A stretch of 64,000 nucleotides of DNA from positions 1 to 64,000 of the forward strand of contig CAYMEW010000009.1 of assembly GCA_964389755.1 (NCBI GenBank), given 5' to 3'. Numbering within the stretch: position 1 is the first letter of the stretch; every line of letters starts with the position of its first letter. The position numbers and the translations under genes were made by a program. The notes under the pieces were generated by a model that made no database searches, was not told the DNA's origin, and saw only the letters and a program-made list of their open reading frames with translations. Positions 25,088 through 33,601 of this stretch are shown here, piece by piece. The DNA is from JBBSUQ01 sp964389755. Lineage in GTDB: Bacteria > Bacteroidota > Bacteroidia > Flavobacteriales_D > Crocinitomicaceae.

Positions 25088-26995
25088 ATGATTAATCTTG
25101 AGCAGTTAGGGGTGCATTTGCCCCAGGGATATCTTTTCAGTGACATTAACCTGCAAATTAACCGCGGGGATAAAGTCGGTCTTGTCGGAAAAAACGGAGC
25201 CGGGAAGTCGACGCTGCTGAAGTTGCTGGCGGGCTGGAACAGTCCGAGCGAAGGTAAAATTCACAAACCGAAGGATCTCACGATCGGTTTTCTGACGCAG
25301 GATATCAAAATTGACACGGAGCAAAGCGTTTTTGAATACCTGGATCAGTCCAATAAGGAACTGACCGGCCTGCGCGATCGTATCGACGAAATTAATGAAC
25401 AGCTTGTGAGCCGCACCGATTACGAAAGCGATTCGTACTTGCAGTTACTGGATGAGCTCAACGAAAAGAATCACGCTTTTAATCTGCTGGAAGGGTACAT
25501 GTGGGAAGAAAAGATCGCCACGACACTCAAAGGGCTTGGCTTCGCGGAAAGTGAATTCACGCGTTCCCTGTCGACCTTTTCCGGTGGTTGGAAAATGAGG
25601 GCCGAACTGGCCAAGATACTCGTGAACCAGCCGGATATTATCCTGCTCGATGAGCCGACAAACCACCTCGACATCATTTCGATCTCCTGGCTGGAAGATT
25701 ACCTGCAGAAATTCGAGGGTGCTGTTATTACCATTTCTCACGACCGTCTGTTTTTGGATAACGTCACGAAACGAACGCTCGAGATTAGCCAGGGAAGGGC
25801 GCTTGACTTCCCGTATGCTTACACGAAATATAAACTCGTGCGTGCAGAAGAACTCGAACGCATGGCGGATGCCAAAAAGCAACAGGATAAAGACATTAAA
25901 CATACCGAAGAACTGATTAATAAGTTCCGGGCGAAAAAGAATAAGGCTGCCTTTGCTCAGTCGCTCATTAAAAAACTGGAGCGAACCGACCGCATCGAAC
26001 TGGAAAGCGATTCGGTGGCCAAAATGAAGATCGGTTTTCCACTCAGTGTACAACCCGGAAAGTGGGTGCTTGACATGCATGACATGGGAAAAGCCTTCGG
26101 AGACCGGGTCCTGTTTGAAAACATCAACCTCACGGTCGGACGGGGCGAAAAGATTGCTCTGCTTGGTCCGAACGGGGTGGGTAAGTCTACCTTGCTCAAG
26201 CGGATCATGGGAACGCTGCCGGGAGAAGGAACCGTTAATTACGGGCACAATGTGGAGATCACGTATTTTGCCCAGGACCAGGCCGAAGCACTCGATACCG
26301 GCAAAACGGTTTACGAAACGGTCGATGACATTGCAGAAGGAGAGATCCGGAAAGACCTTCGTTCCGTGCTTGGCGCTTTCCTGTTTTCAGGCGAAGACGT
26401 CGATAAGAAGGTCGGAGTGCTGTCCGGAGGGGAACGTACGCGACTCGCACTTTGCCAGTTGCTATTGAGTCCGTCGAACTTTCTCATTCTCGATGAGCCG
26501 ACCAATCACCTGGATATCCAGAGTAAAGAAGTACTGAAGCGGGCACTTACAGCCTATGAAGGAACTTTTCTCGTCGTTTCCCACGATCGTGAATTCCTGG
26601 ACGGACTTACGAATCGTATCTGGGACATTGAAGATAAGACCTTAAAAATTCATCATTTCGGCGTAAAAGAATTCCTGAAGCGCAAAATGGAGACTTCCGG
26701 CATGAAAAGCGAGGAAGCAGTGAAACCGGCCGCGAAAACGCCTGAAGCGGAAGTAAAACCAACCAAAGAAGAAAAGAAACGCTCCAATAAAGCGCAATCC
26801 GAACTGAAAAAGATCGAAGAACGCATCAAAAAAGTCGAAGAAGAGATCGAATCGATGAATTCCAAAATGGCTGAACTTGATTATTCCGACGCAGAAAAAG
26901 CCTCAAAAACTACGGCTGAGTACGAAAGCTTGAAAGCCGAACTGGACTCGCTGATGGAAGAATGGGAGGAAAAAATGCTGGAAGTGGAAGCCTAA
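25088..26995 (+). CDS. ABC-F family ATPase (ribosome-associated type)
   Basis: A 635-residue cytosolic protein with two ABC ATPase domains and no transmembrane segment. Walker A motifs are GKNGAGKST and GPNGVGKST, the signatures SGGWKMR and LSGGERTR, and both Walker B segments read LDEPTNHLD. A linker of charged helices (residues about 250-300) separates the domains, as in ABC-F factors that enter the ribosomal E site. The C-terminus (about 530-635) is a Lys/Glu-rich coiled coil, as in Uup. Likely a translation factor or, less likely, a resistance protein. Confidence 0.92.
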   Translation: MINLEQLGVHLPQGYLFSDINLQINRGDKVGLVGKNGAGKSTLLKLLAGWNSPSEGKIHKPKDLTIGFLTQDIKIDTEQSVFEYLDQSNKELTGLRDRIDEINEQLVSRTDYESDSYLQLLDELNEKNHAFNLLEGYMWEEKIATTLKGLGFAESEFTRSLSTFSGGWKMRAELAKILVNQPDIILLDEPTNHLDIISISWLEDYLQKFEGAVITISHDRLFLDNVTKRTLEISQGRALDFPYAYTKYKLVRAEELERMADAKKQQDKDIKHTEELINKFRAKKNKAAFAQSLIKKLERTDRIELESDSVAKMKIGFPLSVQPGKWVLDMHDMGKAFGDRVLFENINLTVGRGEKIALLGPNGVGKSTLLKRIMGTLPGEGTVNYGHNVEITYFAQDQAEALDTGKTVYETVDDIAEGEIRKDLRSVLGAFLFSGEDVDKKVGVLSGGERTRLALCQLLLSPSNFLILDEPTNHLDIQSKEVLKRALTAYEGTFLVVSHDREFLDGLTNRIWDIEDKTLKIHHFGVKEFLKRKMETSGMKSEEAVKPAAKTPEAEVKPTKEEKKRSNKAQSELKKIEERIKKVEEEIESMNSKMAELDYSDAEKASKTTAEYESLKAELDSLMEEWEEKMLEVEA

Positions 26996-27103
26996 GCATT
27001 TTAGGTTGCATGCTTTTATGAAAATTCGGTCAGCAAACTATCATCGTAGCTGTGCCTGATTATGATCTTATTTTCAAATAGTTTTTAAGTTTCGACAAAC
27101 AAA

Positions 27104-27132
27104 AAGGCCGCGCATATTGAATGCGCGGCCTT
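27104..27132 (-). terminator. Intrinsic terminator after ahcY
   Basis: AAGGCCGCGCAT (27104-27115) pairs perfectly with 27121-27132 around 5 bases. On the minus strand a T-run (TTTTTGTTTG) follows, ending the ahcY transcript; it may also stop ABC-F readthrough. Confidence 0.85.
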
Positions 27133-27152
27133 CGTATAAAGTGTGCTGTATC

Positions 27153-28466
27153 TTAGTAACGATAATGCTCCGGCTTGAACGGACCGCTCACTTCCACACC
27201 GATGTAGTTGGCCTGGTCCTGAGTCAGTTCTTCCAGTTCCACACCGATTTTCGCAAGGTGCAGACGCGCTACCTTTTCATCAAGGTGTTTCGGAAGCATG
27301 TATACTTTGTTTTCGTATTTATCCGAGTTGTTCCAAAGCTCAATCTGTGCAAGCGTTTGGTTTGTAAAGGAATTCGACATAACGAAAGACGGGTGCCCTG
27401 TTGCACATCCGAGGTTTACAAGACGACCTTCTGCGAGCAGGATGATGTCTTTTCCGTTGATCGTGTACATATCTACCTGCGGCTTGATCTCCACACGGCT
27501 TGCTCCGTGATTTGTGTTCAGCCACGCCACGTCGATCTCATTATCGAAGTGCCCGATGTTACAAACGATCGCTTTGTCTTTCATTTTCTCGAAATGACGT
27601 CCCACAACGATGTCTTTGTTCCCGGTAGTGGTCACGATGATATCACCGAGTCCGACAACCGAATCGAAGCGTTTTACTTCGAAACCATCCATCGCAGCCT
27701 GTAGTGCACAGATCGGGTCGATCTCCGTAACGATCACTCGTGCTCCCGCACCGCGCAGTGATGCTGCCGAACCTTTACCTACGTCTCCGTATCCGCAAAC
27801 AACTGCTACTTTCCCGGCCATCATCACATCCGTAGCACGACGGATCGCATCCACGAGTGATTCTTTACAACCGTATTTGTTATCGAATTTCGATTTCGTT
27901 ACCGAGTCATTCACGTTGATTGCCGGCATCACGAGCGTTCCGTTTTTCATACGCTCGTACAGACGGTGAACTCCGGTAGTCGTTTCTTCGGACAATCCGC
28001 GAATATCTTTCGTCAGTTCCGGGAAACGGTCGAATACCATGTTCGTAAGGTCTCCTCCGTCATCGAGGATCATGTTCAGTGCTTTTCCGTCCTTGAATGC
28101 AAACAAAGTCTGCTCGATACACCAGTCAAATTCCTCCTCGTTCATACCTTTCCAGGCAAAAACCGGGATTCCGGCTGCTGCAATGGCCGCTGCCGCATGA
28201 TCCTGAGTGGAGAAGATGTTGCAGGAAGACCAGGTTACTTCAGCACCCAGTTCCACAAGCGTTTCGATCAGAACGGCTGTTTGAATGGTCATGTGCAGAC
28301 ATCCCGCGATACGTGATCCGGCCAGCGGTTTCGACTTTCCGTATTCTTCACGTAGCGCCATCAGGCCGGGCATTTCTGCTTCGGCAAGACGGATTTCCTT
28401 ACGACCCCAGTCCGCAAGACTGATGTCCTTCACTTTATAAGCTAATTTTTCAGTTGTATTATTCAT
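27153..28466 (-). CDS. ahcY: Adenosylhomocysteinase
   Basis: S-adenosylhomocysteine hydrolase, 437 residues, cytosolic, which splits SAH to adenosine and homocysteine and so relieves product inhibition of methyltransferases. The NAD site GYGDVGKGSAASL and the segment VTEIDPICALQAAMDG are typical. The substrate-site stretch NVNDSVTKSKFDNKYGC is conserved, and the C-terminus ends KPEHYRY as in the family. The gene stands alone, with its own promoter (28501-28508) and terminator. The leader is only about 30 bases, too short for an SAH riboswitch. Confidence 0.98.
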   Translation of the reverse strand: MNNTTEKLAYKVKDISLADWGRKEIRLAEAEMPGLMALREEYGKSKPLAGSRIAGCLHMTIQTAVLIETLVELGAEVTWSSCNIFSTQDHAAAAIAAAGIPVFAWKGMNEEEFDWCIEQTLFAFKDGKALNMILDDGGDLTNMVFDRFPELTKDIRGLSEETTTGVHRLYERMKNGTLVMPAINVNDSVTKSKFDNKYGCKESLVDAIRRATDVMMAGKVAVVCGYGDVGKGSAASLRGAGARVIVTEIDPICALQAAMDGFEVKRFDSVVGLGDIIVTTTGNKDIVVGRHFEKMKDKAIVCNIGHFDNEIDVAWLNTNHGASRVEIKPQVDMYTINGKDIILLAEGRLVNLGCATGHPSFVMSNSFTNQTLAQIELWNNSDKYENKVYMLPKHLDEKVARLHLAKIGVELEELTQDQANYIGVEVSGPFKPEHYRY

Positions 28467-28500
28467 ATTCGTTGTTATGCAAATTTCACTTTTCGAAGCG

Positions 28501-28508
28501 CAAATTTA
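28501..28508 (-). promoter_or_regulatory. Bacteroidota -7 promoter box, ahcY
   Basis: TAAATTTG on the minus strand matches TAnnTTTG exactly, 34 bases before the ahcY ATG. Confidence 0.6.
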
Positions 28509-28615
28509 CGAAGTAACTTTTACTTAAAAAAATCTGATTTACAGTTTGCTCCGGCCGCAATCGGGCTTTCAGCGGTATTTTAACACAATTTGACAGGCAT
28601 TTGACCGGATAAACG

Positions 28616-28623
28616 TAATTTTG
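28616..28623 (+). promoter_or_regulatory. Bacteroidota -7 promoter box, NTF2-GNAT-nitrilase operon
   Basis: TAATTTTG matches TAnnTTTG; a TTTG at about 28589-28592 may be the -33 element. The first gene starts at 28647. Confidence 0.55.
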
Positions 28624-28646
28624 AAAAAAACAGGAGCCCCTCACAG

Positions 28647-29057
28647 ATGAATAAACAACAACAAATTGTAAAGGATTACTATTCCCGTTTCAATGAACGC
28701 GACTGGCAGGGAATGCTGAAACTGGTAGACGATCAGGTGATCCACGAACCGAACCAGGGTGAAACGCGCTTGGGAAAGGACCGGTTTCGGGAATTTCTGC
28801 AACACATGGATGAAACTTACGAAGAGCAGCTTGAAGAAATGCGATTCTACACATCCGAAGAAGAATACGTCGCAGTTACATTCACTGTGAATGGTGTTTA
28901 CAAGAAATCGGAAGAAGGACTTCCTCCCGCACACGGGCAAACTTACAAACTTCCGGCAGCAGCTTTTTTAACTGTTCGGGATGGGCGCATTCAGCGCGTT
29001 GCCACCTTTTACAACCTGCCGCACTGGATTAAATTGGTAAGCGATGGAGCAGCATAA
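28647..29057 (+). CDS. NTF2-like (SnoaL/ketosteroid isomerase-related) protein
   Basis: A 136-residue cytosolic protein of the cone-shaped NTF2-like fold: the N-terminal helices QQIVKDYYSRFNERDWQGMLKL, then strands with VIHEPNQGE and a C-terminal strand pair VRDGRIQRVATFYNLPHW. Members are small-molecule isomerases, cyclases or binding proteins; the substrate is not predictable. It is the first gene of a three-gene operon: the GNAT gene overlaps its end by 14 bases and the nitrilase gene overlaps that one by 4. The tight packing implies a shared pathway for a small metabolite. Confidence 0.8.
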   Translation: MNKQQQIVKDYYSRFNERDWQGMLKLVDDQVIHEPNQGETRLGKDRFREFLQHMDETYEEQLEEMRFYTSEEEYVAVTFTVNGVYKKSEEGLPPAHGQTYKLPAAAFLTVRDGRIQRVATFYNLPHWIKLVSDGAA

Positions 29058-29652
29058 ACTCGAATTGCGTTTCGTACGCCGGATCGGTAAGGAGATCGCA
29101 ACGGTGACCGACGACCTTGCAGAACTGCGGATGACCGTTTTTAAAGACTTTCCGTACCTCTACGAGGGAAACAGGGAATATGAGGAGGCATACCTTGCAA
29201 AGTATGCGAATGCAGAACAGGCGATGGCTTTTTTAATCTATGAAGGAGACCGCGCTGTCGGTGGGACAACCTGTATTCCGCTTAAAAATGAAACGGAAGC
29301 CGTTCGAAAACCGTTTTTAGAGGCCGGACTAAACCCGGCGGACTTCTTCTATTTCGGTGAAAGCATTCTCCTGGAAGCCTATCGTGGAAATGGTTTCGGA
29401 AGGCGCTTTTTTACAGAACGTGAAGAACATGCACTTAAATGCGGATATCAACAGGTCTGTTTTTGTGCGGTCGACCGTCCGGAAACGCATCCCCTGAAAC
29501 CGGAGAATTACCGGGATAACGAAGAGTTTTGGAGAAAGAACGGATTTGAACCCGTTCCGGCTTTACGCGCGGAAATGGCCTGGCAGGATGTCGGCGAGCC
29601 GGCGGAAACAGTGAAAAAGTTGACCTTCTGGACCAAACGACTTCCTTCATGA
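29044..29652 (+). CDS. GNAT family N-acyltransferase
   Basis: A 202-residue cytosolic protein of the GCN5-related acyltransferase fold. The acyl-CoA pyrophosphate loop is in the segment EAYRGNGFGRRFFTEREEHA, following the beta-strand FYFGESILL, and the late YRDNEEFWRKNGFE segment is the typical C-terminal motif. It probably transfers an acetyl or similar group to an amine. It overlaps the NTF2-like gene by 14 bases and the nitrilase gene by 4 (ATGA), pointing to coupled translation. Substrate unknown. Confidence 0.85.
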   Translation: MEQHKLELRFVRRIGKEIATVTDDLAELRMTVFKDFPYLYEGNREYEEAYLAKYANAEQAMAFLIYEGDRAVGGTTCIPLKNETEAVRKPFLEAGLNPADFFYFGESILLEAYRGNGFGRRFFTEREEHALKCGYQQVCFCAVDRPETHPLKPENYRDNEEFWRKNGFEPVPALRAEMAWQDVGEPAETVKKLTFWTKRLPS

Positions 29653-30536
29653 AAGACGCATTGATCAAACTTGCTGCTGCGCAATATCCGCTGACCTTTT
29701 TCTCAGACTGGAAGGCCTATTGTGAACATCTTGAAAGGTGGGTAAAAGAGGCGGTTGACCAAAATGCCGATATACTCTTGTTTCCCGAGTATGCTTCCAT
29801 GGAAATAGTGAGTCTATTTCCGGAAAAAACGCGTGGCGATTTGCAACTGCAGATCCGGGAAATGCAAAACCTTCTGCCGCAATTCCGTGCGTTATTTGAG
29901 AATTTAGCCGCTTCGTACGACTGTTGCATCATTGCACCTGCTTTTCCGGTTTTTATCGCTGGAAAATATGTAAACAGAACCTATGTTTTTGATCCCTCCG
30001 GTGAAGCCGGATTCCAGGATAAATGGTTTATGACCCGTTTTGAAAATGAGAAATGGGGAATTTCGGAGCCTGAGCGAAAGATCCGGGTTTTTGAGTTCCG
30101 GGAATTGCAATTTGCGATCCAGACCTGCTATGACATTGAGTTTGCAGTCGGGTCGAACCAGGCCTGCCTTGCCGGTGCACAGGTCATTTTTGTTCCGAGT
30201 TGTACGGAAGGGATTCGTGGCGCAAACCGGGTACACATCGGAGCGCGCGCCCGTGCTATGGAAAATCAGTGTTACACGCTCGTTTCTCAAACAATTAAGG
30301 ATGCTGAATGGTCGCCTGCCGTGGATATCAATTACGGGTTCACCGCTTTTTACGCATCACCGGATCACGGATTCCCGGAAGACGGTATTCTTGCCCGGAA
30401 CGAAGCTCAAAAAGCGGGCTGGCTCGTCGTGGAGGCGGACCTGTCCCTGCTACAACATGTTCGAAACGAAGGACAGGTACTCAATTTTAAGGACCATGCG
30501 CAGGTCCGGATGCTTGCCGGGCAGGAATCCGTTTAA
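29649..30536 (+). CDS. Carbon-nitrogen hydrolase (nitrilase superfamily)
   Basis: A 295-residue cytosolic amidase-type enzyme. The catalytic Glu-Lys-Cys triad is visible: Glu in LLFPEYASME (about residue 47), Lys in FQDKWFMTRFE (about 125) and Cys in QTCYDIEF (about 159). The family hydrolyses amide or nitrile C-N bonds. With the GNAT and NTF2-like neighbours it may act on an acylated amine: one enzyme acylates and the other deacylates or cleaves (inference). The start ATG overlaps the GNAT stop. Its tail overlaps that of the convergent T9SS cargo gene by four bases. Confidence 0.9.
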   Translation: MKDALIKLAAAQYPLTFFSDWKAYCEHLERWVKEAVDQNADILLFPEYASMEIVSLFPEKTRGDLQLQIREMQNLLPQFRALFENLAASYDCCIIAPAFPVFIAGKYVNRTYVFDPSGEAGFQDKWFMTRFENEKWGISEPERKIRVFEFRELQFAIQTCYDIEFAVGSNQACLAGAQVIFVPSCTEGIRGANRVHIGARARAMENQCYTLVSQTIKDAEWSPAVDINYGFTAFYASPDHGFPEDGILARNEAQKAGWLVVEADLSLLQHVRNEGQVLNFKDHAQVRMLAGQESV

Positions 30537-31342
30537 CGGCGTAAAAAGTTTCCCTGTACTTCGCGGCCGTCCGCAAAGATCACGTGATAATAATAGCTTC
30601 CGGCAGGTAAGTCCTGTACCGGTACCCCGCTAATTTCCGATTCCAAAACAAGAACTCCGCCTTCATCGTAAAAACGAATTTTTCGTATTTCCCGATCGCT
30701 ATGAAAATAGAGAACTTCGGCCGCCGGGTTTGGAAATACGGATAATTCAATAAGTGGTTCCTCTTCGATTCCGGCTGTTTCCGTGATTATTACATCGTCC
30801 AAAACAAGCATCATATCCGTACACTGATAATGCCGCACCGCGATGTAAACATGCGAGGAACCTGCAAATGCCGTGAGGGCTTCGCTGTGAACATGTAGTT
30901 CATTGTCGCTGAGTGTTTCCACAAGAAGCGGCGTGTTTGTATATAATTCCGCGATCGAGTTCGCAACAACGATGGCGTAATGTTCCAGTGAATCGGGACT
31001 CACGAACGGTTTATCATCCACTCCGCAAACCTTCCAGCTTAATACAGGTGAAATGGCGGATGAGAGGTCGATCGGCGGACTGATAAGCCAGTTATCCGGT
31101 CTGAGCGAAACGGTAGAAGACACATTCGGGTCTCCGTACGAAAATGAAAATGCACATTCACCGTCGATGGGCAAGGGATTGCCCGGTGTACCGAAAAGCA
31201 GCGAAACGTGCCAGTAAGCACCATCCTGATCGGCATCTACATTTTGCCAGGTTTCGAAATCCGCGATCGTTGTAGCCGAGAAGAGCTGACCATACGCAGT
31301 CACACAAAATATAAGCGCTCCGATTAAAAGGATCGTTTTCAT
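30533..31342 (-). CDS. Secreted T9SS cargo protein, type A sorting domain
   Basis: A 269-residue secreted protein. A signal peptide (cut after VTAYGQ) is followed by a cleaved-adhesin/choice-of-anchor J-like beta-sandwich domain (ADFETWQNVDADQDGAYWHV through NWLISPPIDLSS), then a T9SS type A C-terminal sorting domain from about residue 195 (LSVFPNPAAEVLYF to the end, GREVQGNFLRR). It should be exported by the machinery encoded at 15677-25038 and displayed or released at the cell surface. No catalytic motif is seen. The substrate or binding partner is unknown. Confidence 0.88.
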   Translation of the reverse strand: MKTILLIGALIFCVTAYGQLFSATTIADFETWQNVDADQDGAYWHVSLLFGTPGNPLPIDGECAFSFSYGDPNVSSTVSLRPDNWLISPPIDLSSAISPVLSWKVCGVDDKPFVSPDSLEHYAIVVANSIAELYTNTPLLVETLSDNELHVHSEALTAFAGSSHVYIAVRHYQCTDMMLVLDDVIITETAGIEEEPLIELSVFPNPAAEVLYFHSDREIRKIRFYDEGGVLVLESEISGVPVQDLPAGSYYYHVIFADGREVQGNFLRR

Positions 31343-31447
31343 AAAGTAAGTTTTTAGAAGTTTAGTTAAAGTTAGATGTTTAGAAAGTACATTTCAAGGA
31401 GATCAAAACAAAAATCACCCGGTTTGATACAGGTCCAAAGCGGACTT

Positions 31448-32137
31448 TTAGTGTCCGGCAATCCGTTCAAGTGCCACGCGGTCGAGCAGACCGAGTTTTC
31501 GTTGACGAACTTCGATAAGTTGTTCTTCTTTAAATTCTTTCAGCAGGCGAATAAGCGTTTCCGTGGCCGTTCCCACCAGGTTGGCGAGGTCTTCCCGGGA
31601 AAGATTGATCGGGTCTTCTCTGTAAATATCGTGAAGCAGCAAGAGTGAAAAAGCAAGCCGTTCGCGAACCGTTTTCTGAGCCATGTTGGTAATAAGCCGG
31701 ACGCGTTCACCGAGTTCGCGCGAAAGCTCTTTCATAACTTCGTTTCTCAGCGTACCATTGTGTTCGAGTAATTGCTGGAAATCGTCCCGCGGTAAAAAAC
31801 AGATCGCGCATTCTTCGAGCGTAGTGGCTGAAACGCCATACGGATCACCGCTGAACATTGCGCGAAAACCGATCACTTCGCCGGCGCGTGCAATGTGTAT
31901 GATCTGCTCTTTTCCTTCGGCTCCGCGACTGAAAATCTTGACCTTTCCGGAATTCAGGCAGAATATACCCCTTGGAAAACTTCCCTCCAGGAAAACCGGC
32001 TGATTCTTTTTATAGTGCCTGCAATCCCGGTGAGCAGCGAGTTCGGTGAATTCACGCTCCTGTACGCTTTCAAAAAATGAAATGCTCCGGACGGCACAGG
32101 TGTCGCATTCCGGATATTTTCGGGATTTTACTGCCAT
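31448..32137 (-). CDS. Crp/Fnr family transcriptional regulator, candidate redox sensor
   Basis: A 229-residue regulator. An N-terminal cyclic-nucleotide-binding-like beta-roll (residues about 20-120) is followed by a dimer helix and a winged HTH (SREDLANLVGTATETLIRLLKEF, about 176-200). Cysteines occur at 11, 14, 39, 60, 110 and 113; an N-terminal CxxC plus further cysteines is compatible with an oxygen-sensitive 4Fe-4S cluster as in Fnr, though spacing differs from E. coli Fnr. It diverges from hemN across 96 bases that contain a perfect TGACA-AA-TGTCA palindrome, and the cbb3 oxidase genes follow hemN. It is the likely low-oxygen regulator of this locus. Confidence 0.85.
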   Translation of the reverse strand: MAVKSRKYPECDTCAVRSISFFESVQEREFTELAAHRDCRHYKKNQPVFLEGSFPRGIFCLNSGKVKIFSRGAEGKEQIIHIARAGEVIGFRAMFSGDPYGVSATTLEECAICFLPRDDFQQLLEHNGTLRNEVMKELSRELGERVRLITNMAQKTVRERLAFSLLLLHDIYREDPINLSREDLANLVGTATETLIRLLKEFKEEQLIEVRQRKLGLLDRVALERIAGH

Positions 32138-32185
32138 GTTGATTTTGCTCAGTAAAAATAAGACTTAGCGGCCTCTTATCAAAGC

Positions 32186-32197
32186 TGACAAATGTCA
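32186..32197. promoter_or_regulatory. Palindromic operator, candidate Fnr site
   Basis: TGACA-AA-TGTCA is a perfect 12-base palindrome between the divergent crp/fnr and hemN genes. Its centre (32191.5) is 41.5 bases before the start site predicted from the -7 box at 32221-32228, the class II activator position. It may also control the regulator's own gene. Confidence 0.65.
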
Positions 32198-32220
32198 TTT
32201 TTTCAGGAGTCTTCCGATCT

Positions 32221-32228
32221 TAATTTTG
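32221..32228 (+). promoter_or_regulatory. Bacteroidota -7 promoter box, hemN
   Basis: TAATTTTG matches TAnnTTTG, five bases before the ATG at 32234. The predicted start site is within a base or two of the ATG, so the transcript is probably leaderless, and the in-frame ATG at 32192 would lie inside the promoter. Confidence 0.6.
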
Positions 32229-32233
32229 TACGT

Positions 32234-33598
32234 ATGACACTTGCAGGCAAACTGATCAAAAAATACGACGTACCCGGACCACGCTATACGTCTTATCCCA
32301 CAGTTCCGTTTTGGAAAAATGACCCCATGCCGGAGGCCGGATGGATTGAAAGTCTTGAAACGAATAAGGTGTTTTTCGGAACTTCGGGGACAAGCCTTTA
32401 CGTACACCTGCCCTATTGTGAGAGCCTGTGTACTTTCTGCGGCTGTCACAAACGGATTACGCGCAATCACGCAGTAGAAGAGCCTTACATGGATGCTGTC
32501 TTAAAAGAATGGGAACTCTATCGAGAAAAGCTGTCGGCGGCGCCTGAAATTCGCGAACTGCACCTCGGCGGCGGAACGCCAACCTTTTTCGCCCCGTCGG
32601 AATTAAAACGGCTCATCACCGGGCTTTTCGGCGGAATTCCCGATCCCGAAAAGGCAGAACTTGGGTTTGAAGGTCACCCTGCAAGTACATCGGAAGCACA
32701 CCTGGAAACACTTTATACACTTGGATTTCGCAGGCTCAGCCTCGGTATCCAGGATTATAACACTGAAGTGCAGCGCGCTATTCACCGTTTTCAGACGGAG
32801 GAAGAAGTTACAAAAGTGCACGAATATGCCCGCAAAACGGGGTATACTTCCATTAGTCATGACCTCGTGTTCGGCTTGCCGAAGCAAACAAAAGATCACA
32901 TGCGTTACACGATTCAAAAAACACTTGAATTATTACCGGATCGGATATCGCTGTACAGCTATGCACACGTTCCGTGGATTCCCGGAAATGGTCAGCGGGG
33001 TTTTGACGAAACCGATATTCCTTCGGGAGAAGTCAAGCGCGAACTGTACGAAATTGCCCGTGAACGCTTATTGAAAGCCGGCTATGTGGAAATCGGGATG
33101 GATCATTTTGCTTTGCCGCATGATGCACTCGCAATAGCATTTGAAACGGGTCGTCTGCATCGTAATTTTATGGGATATACCACCATGCATACCGGCCAGC
33201 TGATCGGGCTCGGCATGTCGGCAATTTCGGACAGCTGGTTTGCTTTTGCCCAAAATGAAAAGACCGTTGAAAGGTATATCGCACGTGTACAAAAGGGCGA
33301 ATTACCAATTTTCAGGGGGCACCTGCTTTCGGATGAAGACCTCGAAGTGCGCTGTCACATCCTCGACCTCATGTGTCATTTTTCAACCGAACTTGAAACA
33401 TTTTCACCCTTTCGTGCGGCCCATGAGGAGATATTCCGAAAATTGGATCCAATGGTGCGGGACGGGCTCGTAGAGATAGAGGATCATAAGATACGCGTCA
33501 CGGAATCCGGTATTCCTTTCGTACGGAACTGTTGCATGGCCTTTGACCGGGATTTACATCGGGCGGAGGGAACACGCCTGTTTTCAAGAACCGTTTAA
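32234..33598 (+). CDS. hemN: Oxygen-independent coproporphyrinogen III oxidase
   Basis: HemN, 454 residues, is a cytosolic radical-SAM enzyme that decarboxylates coproporphyrinogen III to protoporphyrinogen IX without oxygen. The N-terminal DVPGPRYTSYPTVPFW is diagnostic of HemN proper rather than HemW. The cluster cysteines are Cys62, Cys66, Cys69 (CESLCTFC) with the extra Cys71; HLGGGTPTF follows. ATG 32234 is preferred over 32192 because the -7 box lies between them. The gene sits under an apparent Fnr site and is three bases before ccoI, linking anaerobic heme synthesis with cbb3 oxidase assembly. Confidence 0.96.
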   Translation: MTLAGKLIKKYDVPGPRYTSYPTVPFWKNDPMPEAGWIESLETNKVFFGTSGTSLYVHLPYCESLCTFCGCHKRITRNHAVEEPYMDAVLKEWELYREKLSAAPEIRELHLGGGTPTFFAPSELKRLITGLFGGIPDPEKAELGFEGHPASTSEAHLETLYTLGFRRLSLGIQDYNTEVQRAIHRFQTEEEVTKVHEYARKTGYTSISHDLVFGLPKQTKDHMRYTIQKTLELLPDRISLYSYAHVPWIPGNGQRGFDETDIPSGEVKRELYEIARERLLKAGYVEIGMDHFALPHDALAIAFETGRLHRNFMGYTTMHTGQLIGLGMSAISDSWFAFAQNEKTVERYIARVQKGELPIFRGHLLSDEDLEVRCHILDLMCHFSTELETFSPFRAAHEEIFRKLDPMVRDGLVEIEDHKIRVTESGIPFVRNCCMAFDRDLHRAEGTRLFSRTV

Positions 33599-33601
33599 TA
33601 C

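Noticed and set aside
28467..28646. SAH or SAM riboswitch before ahcY
   Set aside because: The -7 box leaves a leader of only about 30 bases and I see no pseudoknot-like pairing.
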